A stretch of 64,000 nt of DNA from Accumulibacter jenkinsii (GCA_036625225.1 JAZKUF010000002.1:124001-188000), one strand, 5' to 3'; shown: positions 1-13,154, numbered from the stretch's first letter. Notes: a model not told the origin generated them from the sequence alone. A program made the numbers and translations.

Positions 1-1
1 C

Positions 2-571
2 CGAATGCAAGCGCAGGGAATCGTCTCGTCGGTCATCACGCAGAATGTCGATGGCCTTCATCAGCGGGCGGGAAGTCGTTTACTGATCGAACTGCACGGT
101 GGCCTCGACCGGGTGCTTTGCCTTGCCTGCACCGCGCGCTTTCCGCGCACAGCGCTTCAGCAGTGGCTTGCGGCAGCAAATCCGGACTTTGCGGTCACAG
201 TTCCCCGGCCGGCGCCGGACGGCGACGTCCATCTGGATGACGGGCGCTACGCCGATTTCCAGGTTCCTGCCTGTCCGTCATGCCAGGGAATCTTGAAACC
301 GGATGTCGTCTTCTTCGGCGACAGCGTGCCGAGGGATCGGGTGGCGGCGGCCACGCAAGCGATCGACGCAGCGCAGACCTTGCTGGTGCTGGGTTCGTCG
401 CTGATGGTCTACTCGGGGTTCCGCTTCGTCGACTACGCCCGCCGCTGCGGCAAGATCGTCGTCGCCATCAATCAGGGCGTCACGCGAGCCGACCACCTGC
501 TCGACATCAAGATCGAAGCCGACTGTGGCGATGTCCTTGAGCGCCTGCTGGCCTATCCGGACTCCGCTTAG
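2..571 (+). CDS. Sir2-family NAD-dependent protein deacylase (sirtuin), 5' end cut off
   Basis: C-terminal ~189 residues of a sirtuin; the frame is open to the left edge, so the true start lies outside the window. Visible motifs: TQNVDGLHQRAG with the catalytic His region, a LHGGLDRVLCLAC stretch giving the first zinc CxxC, CPSC giving the second, LKPDVVFFGDSVPR, and the NAD-binding GSSLMVYSG near the end. The LKPDVVFFG/VPR wording and the long insert between the zinc pairs resemble class II (SIRT4-like) sirtuins. Such enzymes remove acyl groups from lysines using NAD+; the acyl preference cannot be read here. It is followed after 87 bp by a hydrolase gene on the same strand. Confidence 0.93.
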   Translation, partial: RMQAQGIVSSVITQNVDGLHQRAGSRLLIELHGGLDRVLCLACTARFPRTALQQWLAAANPDFAVTVPRPAPDGDVHLDDGRYADFQVPACPSCQGILKPDVVFFGDSVPRDRVAAATQAIDAAQTLLVLGSSLMVYSGFRFVDYARRCGKIVVAINQGVTRADHLLDIKIEADCGDVLERLLAYPDSA

Positions 572-657
572 CCGCCTTCTGCCCTCTCTGCACTATGGGC
601 ATTGTGGTGCGGGAGGGCTTGTGGCACTCTTCAGGCTTTCTCTGACGGTCCGTTGCG

Positions 658-1491
658 ATGACTCATTTCCTGGCTGACGATGGCGAAAAGATCCACCTGC
701 AGATCTCCGGCAACGGTTCGCCGATCCTCATGCTGCACGGCTGGACGGCCAGCCACCGGGAATGGTCGCCCTTTCTTGATCAGCTTATTGCGCACCATCG
801 TGTCTTCCGATGGGACGCCCGCGGTCACGGCGGGCATCACCTGGTACGTGACACCATCCCGACGGTTCAACGCATGGCACAGGATCTGCGTAACCTGATC
901 GACCACTATCATCTCGATCAACTGGTCGTTGTAGCCCACTCGATGGGCGCGTTGACCCTCTGGCAGTACATCGAGCAGCACGGCTGCGAGCGACTGCACA
1001 AGGTGTGTTTCATCGACCAGTCGCCAAAGCTGCTGACCGATGCAGAATGGCTGAACGGCATCTATGGTGATTTCGACCGGCAACGATCCGCCGCCTTTCT
1101 CAACCATCTCGCGAGCGATTTTGCCGAGGCGGTTCTCCTGCTGGGTGCGATGGGGCTTAACGATCGTGCCCGAGAAAAGTACGCCCAGGGATCGAGGGGC
1201 CTCGACAAGGCACGACAGTGGCTGAAGGAGCAGGATCCTGCACCGCTGATCGCCTGCTGGGAAAGCCTCACCGAAGCGGATTATCGGGCAACGCTCGGTC
1301 GAATCGATATTCCGGCCCTGCTGGTCTATGGCGGTGCGAGCAACTATTACCGCAGCGAAACCGCCCACTACGTCCAGAACAGAATCGCAAACGCGGTGCT
1401 ACATGTCTACGAAGGCACTGACCACTCGCCACACCAGTGGCAGCGAGAGCGCTTCGTTCGCGACCTGCGCGAGTTCATCGATTCGCCTTGA
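658..1491 (+). CDS. Alpha/beta-fold hydrolase
   Basis: 277-residue alpha/beta hydrolase without signal peptide, hence probably cytoplasmic. The oxyanion-hole motif LHGW lies near residues 26-29, the nucleophile elbow AHSMG places the catalytic Ser at residue 95, and a terminal GTDHSP supplies the likely catalytic His. RWDARGHGGH is typical of the family. The substrate cannot be predicted. The ATG at 658 has only a weak upstream ribosome site but starts the fold correctly. The last 17 bp overlap the 3' end of the convergent msrA gene. Confidence 0.85.
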   Translation: MTHFLADDGEKIHLQISGNGSPILMLHGWTASHREWSPFLDQLIAHHRVFRWDARGHGGHHLVRDTIPTVQRMAQDLRNLIDHYHLDQLVVVAHSMGALTLWQYIEQHGCERLHKVCFIDQSPKLLTDAEWLNGIYGDFDRQRSAAFLNHLASDFAEAVLLLGAMGLNDRAREKYAQGSRGLDKARQWLKEQDPAPLIACWESLTEADYRATLGRIDIPALLVYGGASNYYRSETAHYVQNRIANAVLHVYEGTDHSPHQWQRERFVRDLREFIDSP

Positions 1492-2023
1492 GCCGAGCGG
1501 CAAAACGCTGACGACACTTGGCGAGTTTCGGACTGATGACCAACTGGCAGTAGCCCTGGTCGGGATTCCGGCGAAAATACTGCTGATGGCAAGGTTCAGC
1601 GACGAAAAACTGTTGCGCCGGCAACAGTTCGGTGACGATCGGACCTCCCCAGATGCCAGCCTGATCGAGTTCCGTGATCAGCAAGGCCGCAGTCTGCTGC
1701 TGTTCGGGCGTGTGGTAAAAGATCAGCGATCGATATTGCGTGCCGATGTCATGCCCTTGGCGATTCCGGGTCGTCGGATCGTGAATCGCAAAAAAGATCT
1801 CCAGAAACTCGCGATAAGTGCATAGCGCCGGATCGAAAGTGATCTGGACAACCTCGGCGTGTCCCGTTCGGCCTTCACAAACGGCCGCATAATCCGGGCA
1901 GTCGAGATGTCCGCCGCAATAACCCGACAACACCGACTCAACCCCGATGATCTGCTCGAAGACGGCTTCCAGACACCAGAAGCATCCTCCGCCAAGCGTC
2001 GCCATCTCACTGTTCGCTTTCAT
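1475..2023 (-). CDS. msrA: Peptide-methionine (S)-S-oxide reductase MsrA
   Basis: 182 residues, usual MsrA size. The catalytic motif GGCFWC lies at residues 12-17, so Cys14 is the nucleophile. SGYCGGH, TGHAEVVQ and HDPTTRNRQGHDIGTQYRS are all family hallmarks. It reduces methionine-S-sulfoxide in proteins using thioredoxin. A second in-frame ATG six codons downstream (MATLGGG) is a possible alternative start. It converges on, and slightly overlaps, the hydrolase gene, so it is probably transcribed alone. Confidence 0.95.
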   Translation of the reverse strand: MKANSEMATLGGGCFWCLEAVFEQIIGVESVLSGYCGGHLDCPDYAAVCEGRTGHAEVVQITFDPALCTYREFLEIFFAIHDPTTRNRQGHDIGTQYRSLIFYHTPEQQQTAALLITELDQAGIWGGPIVTELLPAQQFFVAEPCHQQYFRRNPDQGYCQLVISPKLAKCRQRFAARLKANR

Positions 2024-2211
2024 CGTGCTTTCTCCGCTTGCCGACCGCCGATGGGATAGCGTATCACGGTGCCGCTGCCGGTAGCGAGCGCGGATTCATC
2101 GGGCGGGGTATCCGCCGAAGGTTGTTGCGGTTAACGTTCAAGCGGTTCAAGCAGGGTGAGTCGGCGGGGACGGGAGGTGGACGGCAAGAAGGGCCGGTAA
2201 AGTGGGACGGC

Positions 2212-2247
2212 AAAAAGCCCTCGTCGCTGGTGCGACGAGGGCTTTTT
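2212..2247 (-). terminator. Rho-independent terminator of the rRNA operon
   Basis: Perfect 16-bp inverted repeat with a TGGT loop; arms 2212-2227 and 2232-2247, GC-rich stem core and an A/T tract at each end. It sits 8 bp after the 3' end of 5S rRNA on the minus strand. The symmetric T/A tracts would let it work in both directions. Confidence 0.9.
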
Positions 2248-2255
2248 ATGGGGGA

Positions 2256-2370
2256 GCCTGGCGGTGACCTACTTTCACACATGAAGTATGCACTATCATC
2301 GGCGTACCTTCGTTTCACGGTCCTGTTCGGGATGGGAAGGGGTGGGTCCAAAGGGCTATGGCCGCCAAGC
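2256..2370 (-). rRNA. rrf: 5S ribosomal RNA
   Basis: About 115 nt. Read on the minus strand it opens with GCTTGGCGGCCATAGC and closes with GGTCACCGCCAGGC, the complementary 5S ends. The internal loop E and helix IV sequences are also recognisable. It is the last gene of the rRNA operon, about 95 bp after 23S. Confidence 0.95.
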
Positions 2371-2465
2371 GTAACGGTGTCGCTTCCCGCCGGGGGCAGG
2401 AAGCGCAGGAAGAAGGGGTCATTTTGGTTGTGATGCAGATTGATGAGTTGCTGCTCAAGGTTATA

Positions 2466-5354
<2,889 letters not shown>

Positions 5355-5496
5355 TATAACCTTGAGCTCTCCTTCGAGAACCCACGCTACAGACCACTCA
5401 TTTCGTGCTCCCCCTGCAACAGGGGGTTCGATGCAATCACAACCGTATCGCCAATGCCCTCTCTCGGGGACATCAGCAATACAACCTTCTTCCATA

Positions 5497-5509
5497 TTTT
5501 TAAAGAGCA
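5497..5509 (-). promoter_or_regulatory. boxA antitermination site in the 16S-23S spacer
   Basis: Minus strand reads TGCTCTTTAAAAA, the boxA consensus bound by NusB/S10. It is placed before 23S as in other proteobacterial rRNA operons. The same core is found again ahead of 16S. Confidence 0.75.
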
Positions 5510-5577
5510 CAGACCCGATAAGGGGTCAGGCCTGCAGGGTACGAGACCCCACAGGCCTGACACTTCATCGCTGGCGG

Positions 5578-5653
5578 TGGTGGAGGATGACGGGATCGAA
5601 CCGACGACCCCCTGCTTGCAAAGCAGGTGCTCTCCCAGCTGAGCTAATCCCCC
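5578..5653 (-). tRNA. tRNA-Ala (TGC)
   Basis: 76 nt with encoded CCA (5578-5580). Cloverleaf: acceptor GGGGGAT paired with ATCCTCC-type end, D-arm AGCTCAGCTGGGAGAGC, anticodon loop CTTTGCAAG with anticodon TGC, T-arm GTCGGTTCGATCCCG. It lies in the rRNA spacer beside tRNA-Ile, the common bacterial arrangement. Confidence 0.97.
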
Positions 5654-5729
5654 GCTGTTCGGCCAGAAACCCCTGCCAACCCGTATCTCTACGCGATCGC
5701 CTCTTGCCCGGAGCCTTCCGTCGATTCGC

Positions 5730-5806
5730 TGGTGGGTCTGGTTGGAATCGAACCAACGACCCTCGCCTTATCAAGACGATGCTCTAACCGACTGAGCTAC
5801 AGACCC
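5730..5806 (-). tRNA. tRNA-Ile (GAT)
   Basis: 77 nt with encoded CCA. Acceptor GGGTCTG/CAGACCC, anticodon loop CTTGATAAG with anticodon GAT, T-arm GTTGGTTCGATTCCAAC. First of the two spacer tRNAs after 16S. Confidence 0.97.
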
Positions 5807-5865
5807 CTCCGCATGTGCAGCCTGTGACAACCGATAGGTTGTGAGCTCTCGATCCAGTTTTTCTC

Positions 5866-7408
<1,543 letters not shown>

Positions 7409-7557
7409 TTCCTGTTACTCTCGCTCGCGTACCGTCAGCCAGGATCCCTCCCGACCAACAGCTTGCTGATACTTCCGTGCGAGTTCTACTCTATCTTTCA
7501 ACAACCTGCCTAAGCAGATCATCCCGGATCAAGAACCCACACCTATCGGTTGTCTAG

Positions 7558-7569
7558 TTTTTAAAGAGC
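7558..7569 (-). promoter_or_regulatory. boxA antitermination site before 16S
   Basis: Minus strand reads GCTCTTTAAAAA directly after the CCA end of tRNA-fMet. The antitermination complex would therefore load only after the tRNA has been transcribed. Confidence 0.75.
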
Positions 7570-7646
7570 TGGTTGCGGGGACAGGATTTGAACCTGTGAC
7601 CTTCGGGTTATGAGCCCGACGAGCTGCCAGACTGCTCCACCCCGCG
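7570..7646 (-). tRNA. tRNA-fMet (CAT), first gene of the rRNA operon
   Basis: 77 nt with encoded CCA. The unpaired first base (C1 against A72; CGCGGGG with CCCCGCA) and three G-C pairs closing the anticodon stem (GGGCTCATAACCC) are the initiator identity elements; anticodon CAT. It lies between the rRNA promoter at 7758-7786 and boxA/16S, so it is very likely co-transcribed with the rRNAs. Confidence 0.95.
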
Positions 7647-7757
7647 ACCGTCGAGGAGCACCTGAGCACTCCGCGTTTTTTCTTTGCTTTACCTGCCTGC
7701 CTTGTCTCTGTAAGCTTTCGCTACCGCTTCAGGCCTGCCGTGCTGCGAAGAGGAGGC

Positions 7758-7786
7758 ATTGTAGCAGTGCACCAGGGGTGCGTCAA
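7758..7786 (-). promoter_or_regulatory. Sigma70 promoter of the rRNA operon
   Basis: On the minus strand the -35 TTGACG (7781-7786), a 17-bp spacer and the -10 TACAAT (7758-7763) nearly match consensus. A GC-rich discriminator follows, as expected for a stringently controlled rRNA promoter. Start of transcription would be about 7751, roughly 105 bp before tRNA-fMet. Confidence 0.85.
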
Positions 7787-7856
7787 CAGCTAACGAGAAA
7801 AAACCGGGATCGAACGTACAAGGGCGATCTTGCAGTCTGCCACGGTTCTTTAGACG

Positions 7857-8462
7857 TTAGCCCAGCAGGGCGGCGAGCGCATCAATGTGGAAACTGCCTC
7901 CCGTGAATCCGGCTATCCCGGAGGCGAGTCCCACACCGGCAAAAACCAGAGCGAACCATACCAGCCATCTCCGGCGCGTCAGCGCTGCCACGCCCAGAAC
8001 CGCCAGGCCGACAGTCATCCCGGCTTCGGCGATGTCCAGTTGATCATCGTGAACATTGAGTTGTTTGTAAGTCTGTTCGTACCCCTCCGCCTGCGCCTTG
8101 ATCTCCTCCTTCTCCACTTCGTAGCGACGCACCTTCTCGCGATATGACTCGATCTTCTGGTTCAGCGAGGCCACAGCCTCCGGCGCCAGGGCGACACCAC
8201 GTTCCCGTTCGAAGGTGAGTTGGTCGACCATGCTCTCGGCCAGCCCCTGCTTCGTACTCTTCGCCTGGAAGTAGGTCCAGGCGTTCACGCTGCTCGCCTG
8301 GGCCTGCGCCATCGCCTGGCCGATATTGCCGCCCTTGATGCTGAGGATGGCCATCACCGTCGCCAGGACAGCCACCAGCAAGGCAATGACGCTGATCAGC
8401 CGATCGGACTTTTCTTCGGCCTTCTCCAGGACGTCATCGATCACATCCTTGATTTCACTCAT
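7857..8462 (-). CDS. DUF4337 family membrane protein
   Basis: 201 residues from the ATG at 8462 (MSEIKDVIDDVLEKAEEK), preceded by a purine-rich GAGAGGGG ribosome site; the longer frame upstream is not needed. Layout: a charged amphipathic start, a membrane segment at about residues 22-42 (LISVIALLVAVLATVMAIL), an extended helical, probably coiled-coil stretch in the middle (residues ~80-140, many Glu/Lys), then two C-terminal membrane segments separated by RRRW. This matches DUF4337, a family of unknown function. It is transcribed toward the rRNA operon and away from groESL. Confidence 0.8.
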   Translation of the reverse strand: MSEIKDVIDDVLEKAEEKSDRLISVIALLVAVLATVMAILSIKGGNIGQAMAQAQASSVNAWTYFQAKSTKQGLAESMVDQLTFERERGVALAPEAVASLNQKIESYREKVRRYEVEKEEIKAQAEGYEQTYKQLNVHDDQLDIAEAGMTVGLAVLGVAALTRRRWLVWFALVFAGVGLASGIAGFTGGSFHIDALAALLG

Positions 8463-8781
8463 TTTCAGTCCCCTCTCCTCAATGAACCCAACCTGGACAT
8501 ACGTCCGACGGCATGGCGCGAAGCCCGCGCTGCGGCGAAGAACGTAAAGCACTCATCTGCCAGCGGCAACGGCAGCCAACATTCCGCAGCACCAGGCCCG
8601 GTCAGTCGCTCCGCACCGTGAGCGGCCGAAATACTACCGCAGGATGCCTTCGTATGGTTCTTCCTTCCTGCGTTGTGCTAAAGCCGCGCCGACAGTCTTG
8701 CTCTGGCTGGCCAGGCGGTGCTTGGCCGACGACCCAGGGTGAGCATCAGGAGCTAAAGGGCTGTGCAATCGCCGTCAGGGT
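8463..8781. other. Non-coding stretch between the DUF4337 gene and the groESL promoter
   Basis: No convincing gene: the one 100-codon frame (from 8513) has random composition and no ribosome site. It contains the 5' leader of the DUF4337 gene and probably its promoter, which I could not identify with confidence. Confidence 0.6.
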
Positions 8782-8811
8782 CTTGAAATCGCCACCCGTT
8801 GGCCCTATTAT
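8782..8811 (+). promoter_or_regulatory. groESL promoter, overlapping sigma70- and sigma32-type elements
   Basis: TTGAAA (8783-8788), 17-bp spacer, TATTAT (8806-8811) is a good sigma70 promoter. The same bases also read CTTGAAA, 14 bp, CCCTATTA, close to the heat-shock sigma32 consensus. CIRCE overlaps the transcription start region immediately downstream. Confidence 0.75.
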
Positions 8812-8837
8812 TAGCACTCGTTAGCAGTGAGTGCTAA
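8811..8837 (+). promoter_or_regulatory. CIRCE operator (HrcA binding site)
   Basis: Perfect TTAGCACTC-N9-GAGTGCTAA inverted repeat, identical to the CIRCE consensus, beginning on the last base of the -10 box. HrcA bound here would block groESL transcription until heat shock. Confidence 0.97.
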
Positions 8838-8921
8838 TGGTTTCTGGCTACCCGTCCCGTACGGGAGCAGGCGGGTCCCGTGTTGGTGTTCGTTCATATG
8901 CTTATTCCGAGGAGAAACTGC

Positions 8922-9212
8922 ATGAAAATTCGTCCGTTGCATGATCGCGTGATCGTCAAACGTCTTGAAGAGGAGCGCAAGACCGCCTCCGGTATCGTCA
9001 TTCCTGATACGGCTGCGGAAAAGCCCGACCAGGGCGAAGTTCGCGCCATTGGCAATGGCAAAGTGCTTGAGGATGGCAGCGTGCGCGCCCTGGCAGTGAA
9101 GGTGGGTGACCGTGTCCTGTTCGGCAAGTACGCGGGTCAGACCGTCAAGGTCGATGGTGACGAACTACTGGTCATGCGCGAAGAAGACATCATGGGCGTC
9201 ATCGAGTCCTAG
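8922..9212 (+). CDS. groES: Co-chaperonin GroES
   Basis: 96 residues, the family length, starting MKIRPLHDRVIVKRLEEE at an ATG preceded by GAGGAG. The mobile loop (ERKTASGIVIPDTA) that docks on GroEL is intact. It caps the GroEL folding chamber in the cytoplasm. First gene of a two-gene operon under a sigma70/sigma32-type promoter and CIRCE; 79 bp separate it from groEL. Confidence 0.98.
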   Translation: MKIRPLHDRVIVKRLEEERKTASGIVIPDTAAEKPDQGEVRAIGNGKVLEDGSVRALAVKVGDRVLFGKYAGQTVKVDGDELLVMREEDIMGVIES

Positions 9213-9291
9213 AGACTTCGCTCGCCCACCCTGGACCAACGAGTTTTCCGTTCCCGATTCAAATCATCAAAGAATTCTAGGAGTTATTTCT

Positions 9292-10956
9292 ATGGCAGCT
9301 AAAGACGTCAAGTTTGGCGACAGCGCGCGCGCGCGCATGGTCGAAGGCGTAAACATCCTTGCCGACGCGGTCAAGATCACCCTCGGCCCGAAGGGGCGTA
9401 ACGTTGTTCTCGAGCGCTCGTACGGTGCGCCGACAGTGACCAAAGATGGTGTGTCGGTCGCCAAGGAAATCGAACTGAAGGACAAGTTTGCCAACATGGG
9501 CGCCCAGATGCTCAAGGAAGTCGCCTCAAAGACTTCCGACATCGCCGGTGACGGTACGACCACTGCGACCGTGCTGGCCCAGTCGATCGTTCGTGAAGGC
9601 ATGAAGTACGTGGCTGCCGGCATGAACCCGATGGATCTCAAGCGCGGCATCGACAAGGCAGTGGTGGCCACCGTCGAAGAACTGAAGAAGCTTTCGAAGC
9701 CCTGCTCGACCAACAAGGAAATTGCACAGGTGGGTTCGATCTCCGCCAACGCTGACGCAGATATCGGTGACATCATCGCCAAGGCAATGGACAAGGTCGG
9801 CAAGGAAGGCGTGATTACTGTCGAAGACGGAAAATCACTGAACAACGAACTGGACGTGGTCGAAGGGATGCAGTTTGACCGTGGCTACCTCAGTCCCTAC
9901 TTCATCAACAACAACGAGAAGCAGAACGCGATCCTCGAAAGCCCGTATGTTCTGATCTTCGACAAGAAGATCTCGAACATCCGTGACCTCCTGCCCGTTC
10001 TCGAACAGGTGGCCAAATCAGGCCGCCCGTTGCTGATCGTCGCCGAAGATGTTGACGGCGAAGCGCTCGCCACCCTGGTGGTGAACAATATCCGCGGCAT
10101 CCTCAAGACCTGTGCTGTCAAGGCGCCGGGCTTTGGCGACCGCCGCAAGGCAATGCTCGAGGACATCGCCATTCTGACCGGCGGCCAGGTGATCGCCGAA
10201 GAAGTCGGCCTGAGCCTTGAAAAGGCCACCCTGAACGAACTCGGCCAAGCCAAGCGGATCGAAATCGGCAAGGAAAACACGACGATCATCGACGGTGCAG
10301 GCGTCAGTGGCAACATCGAAGCTCGCGTCAAGCAGATCCGGGCGCAGATCGAAACCGCGACCAGCGACTACGACAAGGAAAAGCTCCAGGAGCGGGTTGC
10401 CAAGCTCGCAGGCGGTGTCGCTCTGATCAAGGTCGGCGCGGCGACCGAAGTTGAAATGAAGGAGAAGAAGGCGCGCGTCGAAGACGCCCTGCACGCGACC
10501 CGCGCTGCGGTTGAAGAAGGAATTGTCCCCGGCGGCGGCGTTGCACTCCTGCGTGCCCGGTTGTCCCTTTCGTCACTGAAAGGCGACAACGCCGACCAGG
10601 AAGCCGGCATCAAGATCGTCCTGCGTGCGCTTGAGCAGCCGTTGCGCGAGATCGTCGCCAACGCCGGCGAAGAGCCGTCGGTGGTGGTCAATGCGGTTCT
10701 TCAGGGCGCCGGCAACTTCGGCTATAACGCAGCGAGTGGCGAATATGGCGACCTGGTGGACATGGGTGTCCTCGATCCGACCAAGGTCACGCGCACCGCG
10801 CTGCAGAACGCGGCTTCGATCGCCGGTCTGATGCTGACCACCGACTGCATGGTCGCCGAACTGGCCGAGGAAAAGCCGGCCATGGGCGGTGGCATGGGCG
10901 GCGGTGGCATGGGCGGTATGGGTGGCATGGGCGGCATGGGCGGCATGGACATGTAA
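9292..10956 (+). CDS. groEL: Chaperonin GroEL
   Basis: 554 residues from the ATG at 9292 (MAAKDVKFGD), preceded by AGGAG; an in-frame extension upstream is out of context and not used. Nucleotide-binding GPKGRNVVLE and GDGTTTATVLA are in the first 100 residues, followed by intermediate and apical domains (VAEDVDGEALATLVVNN) and the returning equatorial domain. The tail is an extended GGM repeat ending in MGGMDM, slightly longer than in E. coli. ATP-driven protein folding with GroES. Transcribed from the same promoter and ended by the hairpin at 10985. Confidence 0.99.
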   Translation: MAAKDVKFGDSARARMVEGVNILADAVKITLGPKGRNVVLERSYGAPTVTKDGVSVAKEIELKDKFANMGAQMLKEVASKTSDIAGDGTTTATVLAQSIVREGMKYVAAGMNPMDLKRGIDKAVVATVEELKKLSKPCSTNKEIAQVGSISANADADIGDIIAKAMDKVGKEGVITVEDGKSLNNELDVVEGMQFDRGYLSPYFINNNEKQNAILESPYVLIFDKKISNIRDLLPVLEQVAKSGRPLLIVAEDVDGEALATLVVNNIRGILKTCAVKAPGFGDRRKAMLEDIAILTGGQVIAEEVGLSLEKATLNELGQAKRIEIGKENTTIIDGAGVSGNIEARVKQIRAQIETATSDYDKEKLQERVAKLAGGVALIKVGAATEVEMKEKKARVEDALHATRAAVEEGIVPGGGVALLRARLSLSSLKGDNADQEAGIKIVLRALEQPLREIVANAGEEPSVVVNAVLQGAGNFGYNAASGEYGDLVDMGVLDPTKVTRTALQNAASIAGLMLTTDCMVAELAEEKPAMGGGMGGGGMGGMGGMGGMGGMDM

Positions 10957-10984
10957 TGCCCCCGCCAAGCGGTCTTCGTTGAAC

Positions 10985-11010
10985 AAAAACCCCGCTACGG
11001 CGGGGTTTTT
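10985..11010 (+). terminator. Rho-independent terminator after groEL
   Basis: AAAAACCCCGC-TACG-GCGGGGTTTTT, perfect stem with T tract, 28 bp after the groEL stop. It is symmetric and can also end transcription from the convergent ppiD side. Confidence 0.92.
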
Positions 11011-11074
11011 GTTGCCCGGAAAGGAGGCTCCGGCCCGGAAAGGCAGCCTCCATACTCCTCGCCAGCGCTCCTGA

Positions 11075-12982
11075 TTATCGTTCCCTGCTTTCCAGCGCCG
11101 CCTTGTTGATGTCGGTCTTGTACTGCAGGCGCAGGCCGGCAAGGTAGGCGGTAAAGTCTTCCTGGCCGAGGATCGTCGCGTACTCTCTCTGCAGGGTCTG
11201 CCGCCGGTTGCTGTCGGCCTTTTCCGACTGGCTGACCTTGGTGATCTTGTAGAGCATGTAGTTGCCTCCGCCGACCTCCGCACCCGCGTAAGCCGGTAGT
11301 TTTCGGACATCGGCTTTGAAAATCGCCTGCAGCCCGGCCGTCGGCAGTTGCTCACGGTCCTGCCGCGAAACGCTCCTGGCCGGCAGCCAGGCAATCTTGT
11401 CCTCAGCACCTTGCTGCAACTCGCGCAGCCTGGCCTCTCCGGCCGCGCGTGCCAGCGCAGCCTTTTCCTGTGCGACCAGAGTGGCTTCGATGTCTGCCTT
11501 GACCGCTTCGAAGGGCTTGGTGCTCGCCGGTCGGTGATCGATGACCCGCGCGGCGAGCAGCGTGCTCGGCGCCACCTCGACCACTTCGGTATTGCGCCGG
11601 TTCTTCAGCGAGTCGTCCGAGAAGATCGCGCCCAGGACCTTCTGTTTGGCCAGCAGGCCCATCGCCGCAATATCTGCCGCTGCCGGGCTGCGCGGCAACC
11701 AGCCTGATTGCTGCATCGTCAGCCTGAATTTCTCGGCAGCCGGCTGCAAACTGTCGGGCTGTTCGTAAACCAGGTTGCTGAAAGCCTCGGCAGCTTCGGC
11801 AAACTGCCGCGAAGCCGTCTGGCGCTTCAGTTCCTCTTCGATCTCCGGGCGCACCTCAGCCAGCGAACGTTGCTTGCCGGCCTTGATCCCCGTGAGCTGG
11901 ATGATGTGATAACCGAATTCCGACTGCACGAGAGCGGAGACTTCGTTCTCCCGCAGTTTGAATACGGTCTCCTCGAACGGCTTGACCATCATTCCCCGGC
12001 CAAAATAGCCCAGGTCACCGCCCTTCTCGGCAGAGCCCGGGTCCTGCGAATACTTCCTCGCGAGTTCGGTAAACTTCTCCGGCGACTTCTTTACCTCCTG
12101 CAGGATCTCTTCCGCCCGTATCCGGGTCTTTTCCCTGTTCGCATCTTCACCAGCCAGAACCAGGATGTGGCTCGCGCGTCTCTCCTCGGGCTGCTGGTAA
12201 CGCTCCTGGTGACTCTCGTACCAGGCCTTCACTTCGGCGTCGCTCGGCACCAGCTGTGCCAAAAGACTGTCGAGCGAGAGAACGACATACTCGACCCTGG
12301 CCTGTTCTGCCAACTCGAAGCGCTTGACGTTCTCTTCATAGTATTTCTGCAGGGCCGAAGCATCGATTTTCACCTTCCCTGAAAATTCTTCCGGCGCGAT
12401 TCTCCACTCGGCAACCTGCCGTTCCTCGGTTTGTATGCGCAACAAGGTGTCAGTCACCCTGCTGCCGGCGATGCCGGTTTCTCCGATCGCAGCGACCACT
12501 TGCTGGAGTGTCAGATCCTGGCGCAACTGGGCTTCGAACTGGCTTTGCGACATGCCCTGGGAGGTTAGCGCAGCCTGATAGCGAGCCATGGAAAACTGCC
12601 CGCCTTCCTGCAGCGCAGGAATCTTGCTGATCACGTCGCGGAGCAGGTCGTCGCTGGCACCCAGCCGTGCCTGCGCTGCCTCGAGAAGCAACAGCCGCTG
12701 ATCAATCAGCGAGTCGAGGATGGCCCGTCTGGCGGCCGGCGTGTTCATTGACGCCGGGTCGAAAGTGGCACCCAGCATCTGGCGCAGACGATCCTGCTGA
12801 GCACGCGAAGCCTGATCGAACTGCTGCATGGTGATCTTCGAATCCCCGACACTCGCCAGATCAGCGCCCGCGCCAGTGTTGCGGACATACGAGTCGACAC
12901 CCCAGAAGGCAAAAGGCAAGGTGATCAGGACAAGAAAAATCTGGACGATTCTCTTGTTATTGCGAACGGCGTCAAAGAACAT
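11075..12982 (-). CDS. ppiD: Periplasmic folding chaperone / peptidyl-prolyl isomerase PpiD
   Basis: 635 residues. An N-terminal membrane anchor at about 13-32 (IVQIFLVLITLPFAFWGVDS) holds a periplasmic body: a SurA-like N-terminal chaperone region (residues ~35-190), one parvulin domain (ASHILV ... DLGYFGRGMMVKPFEE ... EFGYHIIQLTGI, ~270-365), and a C-terminal SurA-like part. PpiD sits at the Sec translocon exit and helps fold outer-membrane proteins. It ends the tig-clpP-clpX-lon block, as in many proteobacteria. Here two tRNA genes rather than hupB separate it from lon. Confidence 0.95.
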   Translation of the reverse strand: MFFDAVRNNKRIVQIFLVLITLPFAFWGVDSYVRNTGAGADLASVGDSKITMQQFDQASRAQQDRLRQMLGATFDPASMNTPAARRAILDSLIDQRLLLLEAAQARLGASDDLLRDVISKIPALQEGGQFSMARYQAALTSQGMSQSQFEAQLRQDLTLQQVVAAIGETGIAGSRVTDTLLRIQTEERQVAEWRIAPEEFSGKVKIDASALQKYYEENVKRFELAEQARVEYVVLSLDSLLAQLVPSDAEVKAWYESHQERYQQPEERRASHILVLAGEDANREKTRIRAEEILQEVKKSPEKFTELARKYSQDPGSAEKGGDLGYFGRGMMVKPFEETVFKLRENEVSALVQSEFGYHIIQLTGIKAGKQRSLAEVRPEIEEELKRQTASRQFAEAAEAFSNLVYEQPDSLQPAAEKFRLTMQQSGWLPRSPAAADIAAMGLLAKQKVLGAIFSDDSLKNRRNTEVVEVAPSTLLAARVIDHRPASTKPFEAVKADIEATLVAQEKAALARAAGEARLRELQQGAEDKIAWLPARSVSRQDREQLPTAGLQAIFKADVRKLPAYAGAEVGGGNYMLYKITKVSQSEKADSNRRQTLQREYATILGQEDFTAYLAGLRLQYKTDINKAALESRER

Positions 12983-13016
12983 GGTAGTAGCCCGTTAACT
13001 CACTGGAAGGTCAAAA

Positions 13017-13046
13017 CAAAAAAAGGCGAACATACGTTCGCCCTTT
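13017..13046 (-). terminator. Terminator after tRNA-Val / tRNA-Asp
   Basis: On the minus strand AAAGGGCGAA-CGTATG-TTCGCCTTTT followed by more Ts, six bases after the tRNA-Asp CCA end. It separates the tRNA transcript from ppiD. Confidence 0.85.
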
Positions 13047-13051
13047 GGCTG

Positions 13052-13128
13052 TGGCGGAGTGGACGGGACTCGAACCCGCGACCCCCGGCGTGACAGGCCG
13101 GTATTCTAACCAACTGAACTACCACTCC
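13052..13128 (-). tRNA. tRNA-Asp (GTC)
   Basis: 77 nt with encoded CCA. Acceptor GGAGTGG/CCACTCC, D-arm AGTTCAGTTGGTTAGAAT, anticodon loop CTGTCACG with anticodon GTC, T-arm CGCGGGTTCGAGTCCCG. It follows tRNA-Val by 26 bp in one transcript. Confidence 0.97.
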
Positions 13129-13154
13129 CGAATGCACTGCCGAACTTCATTTTC

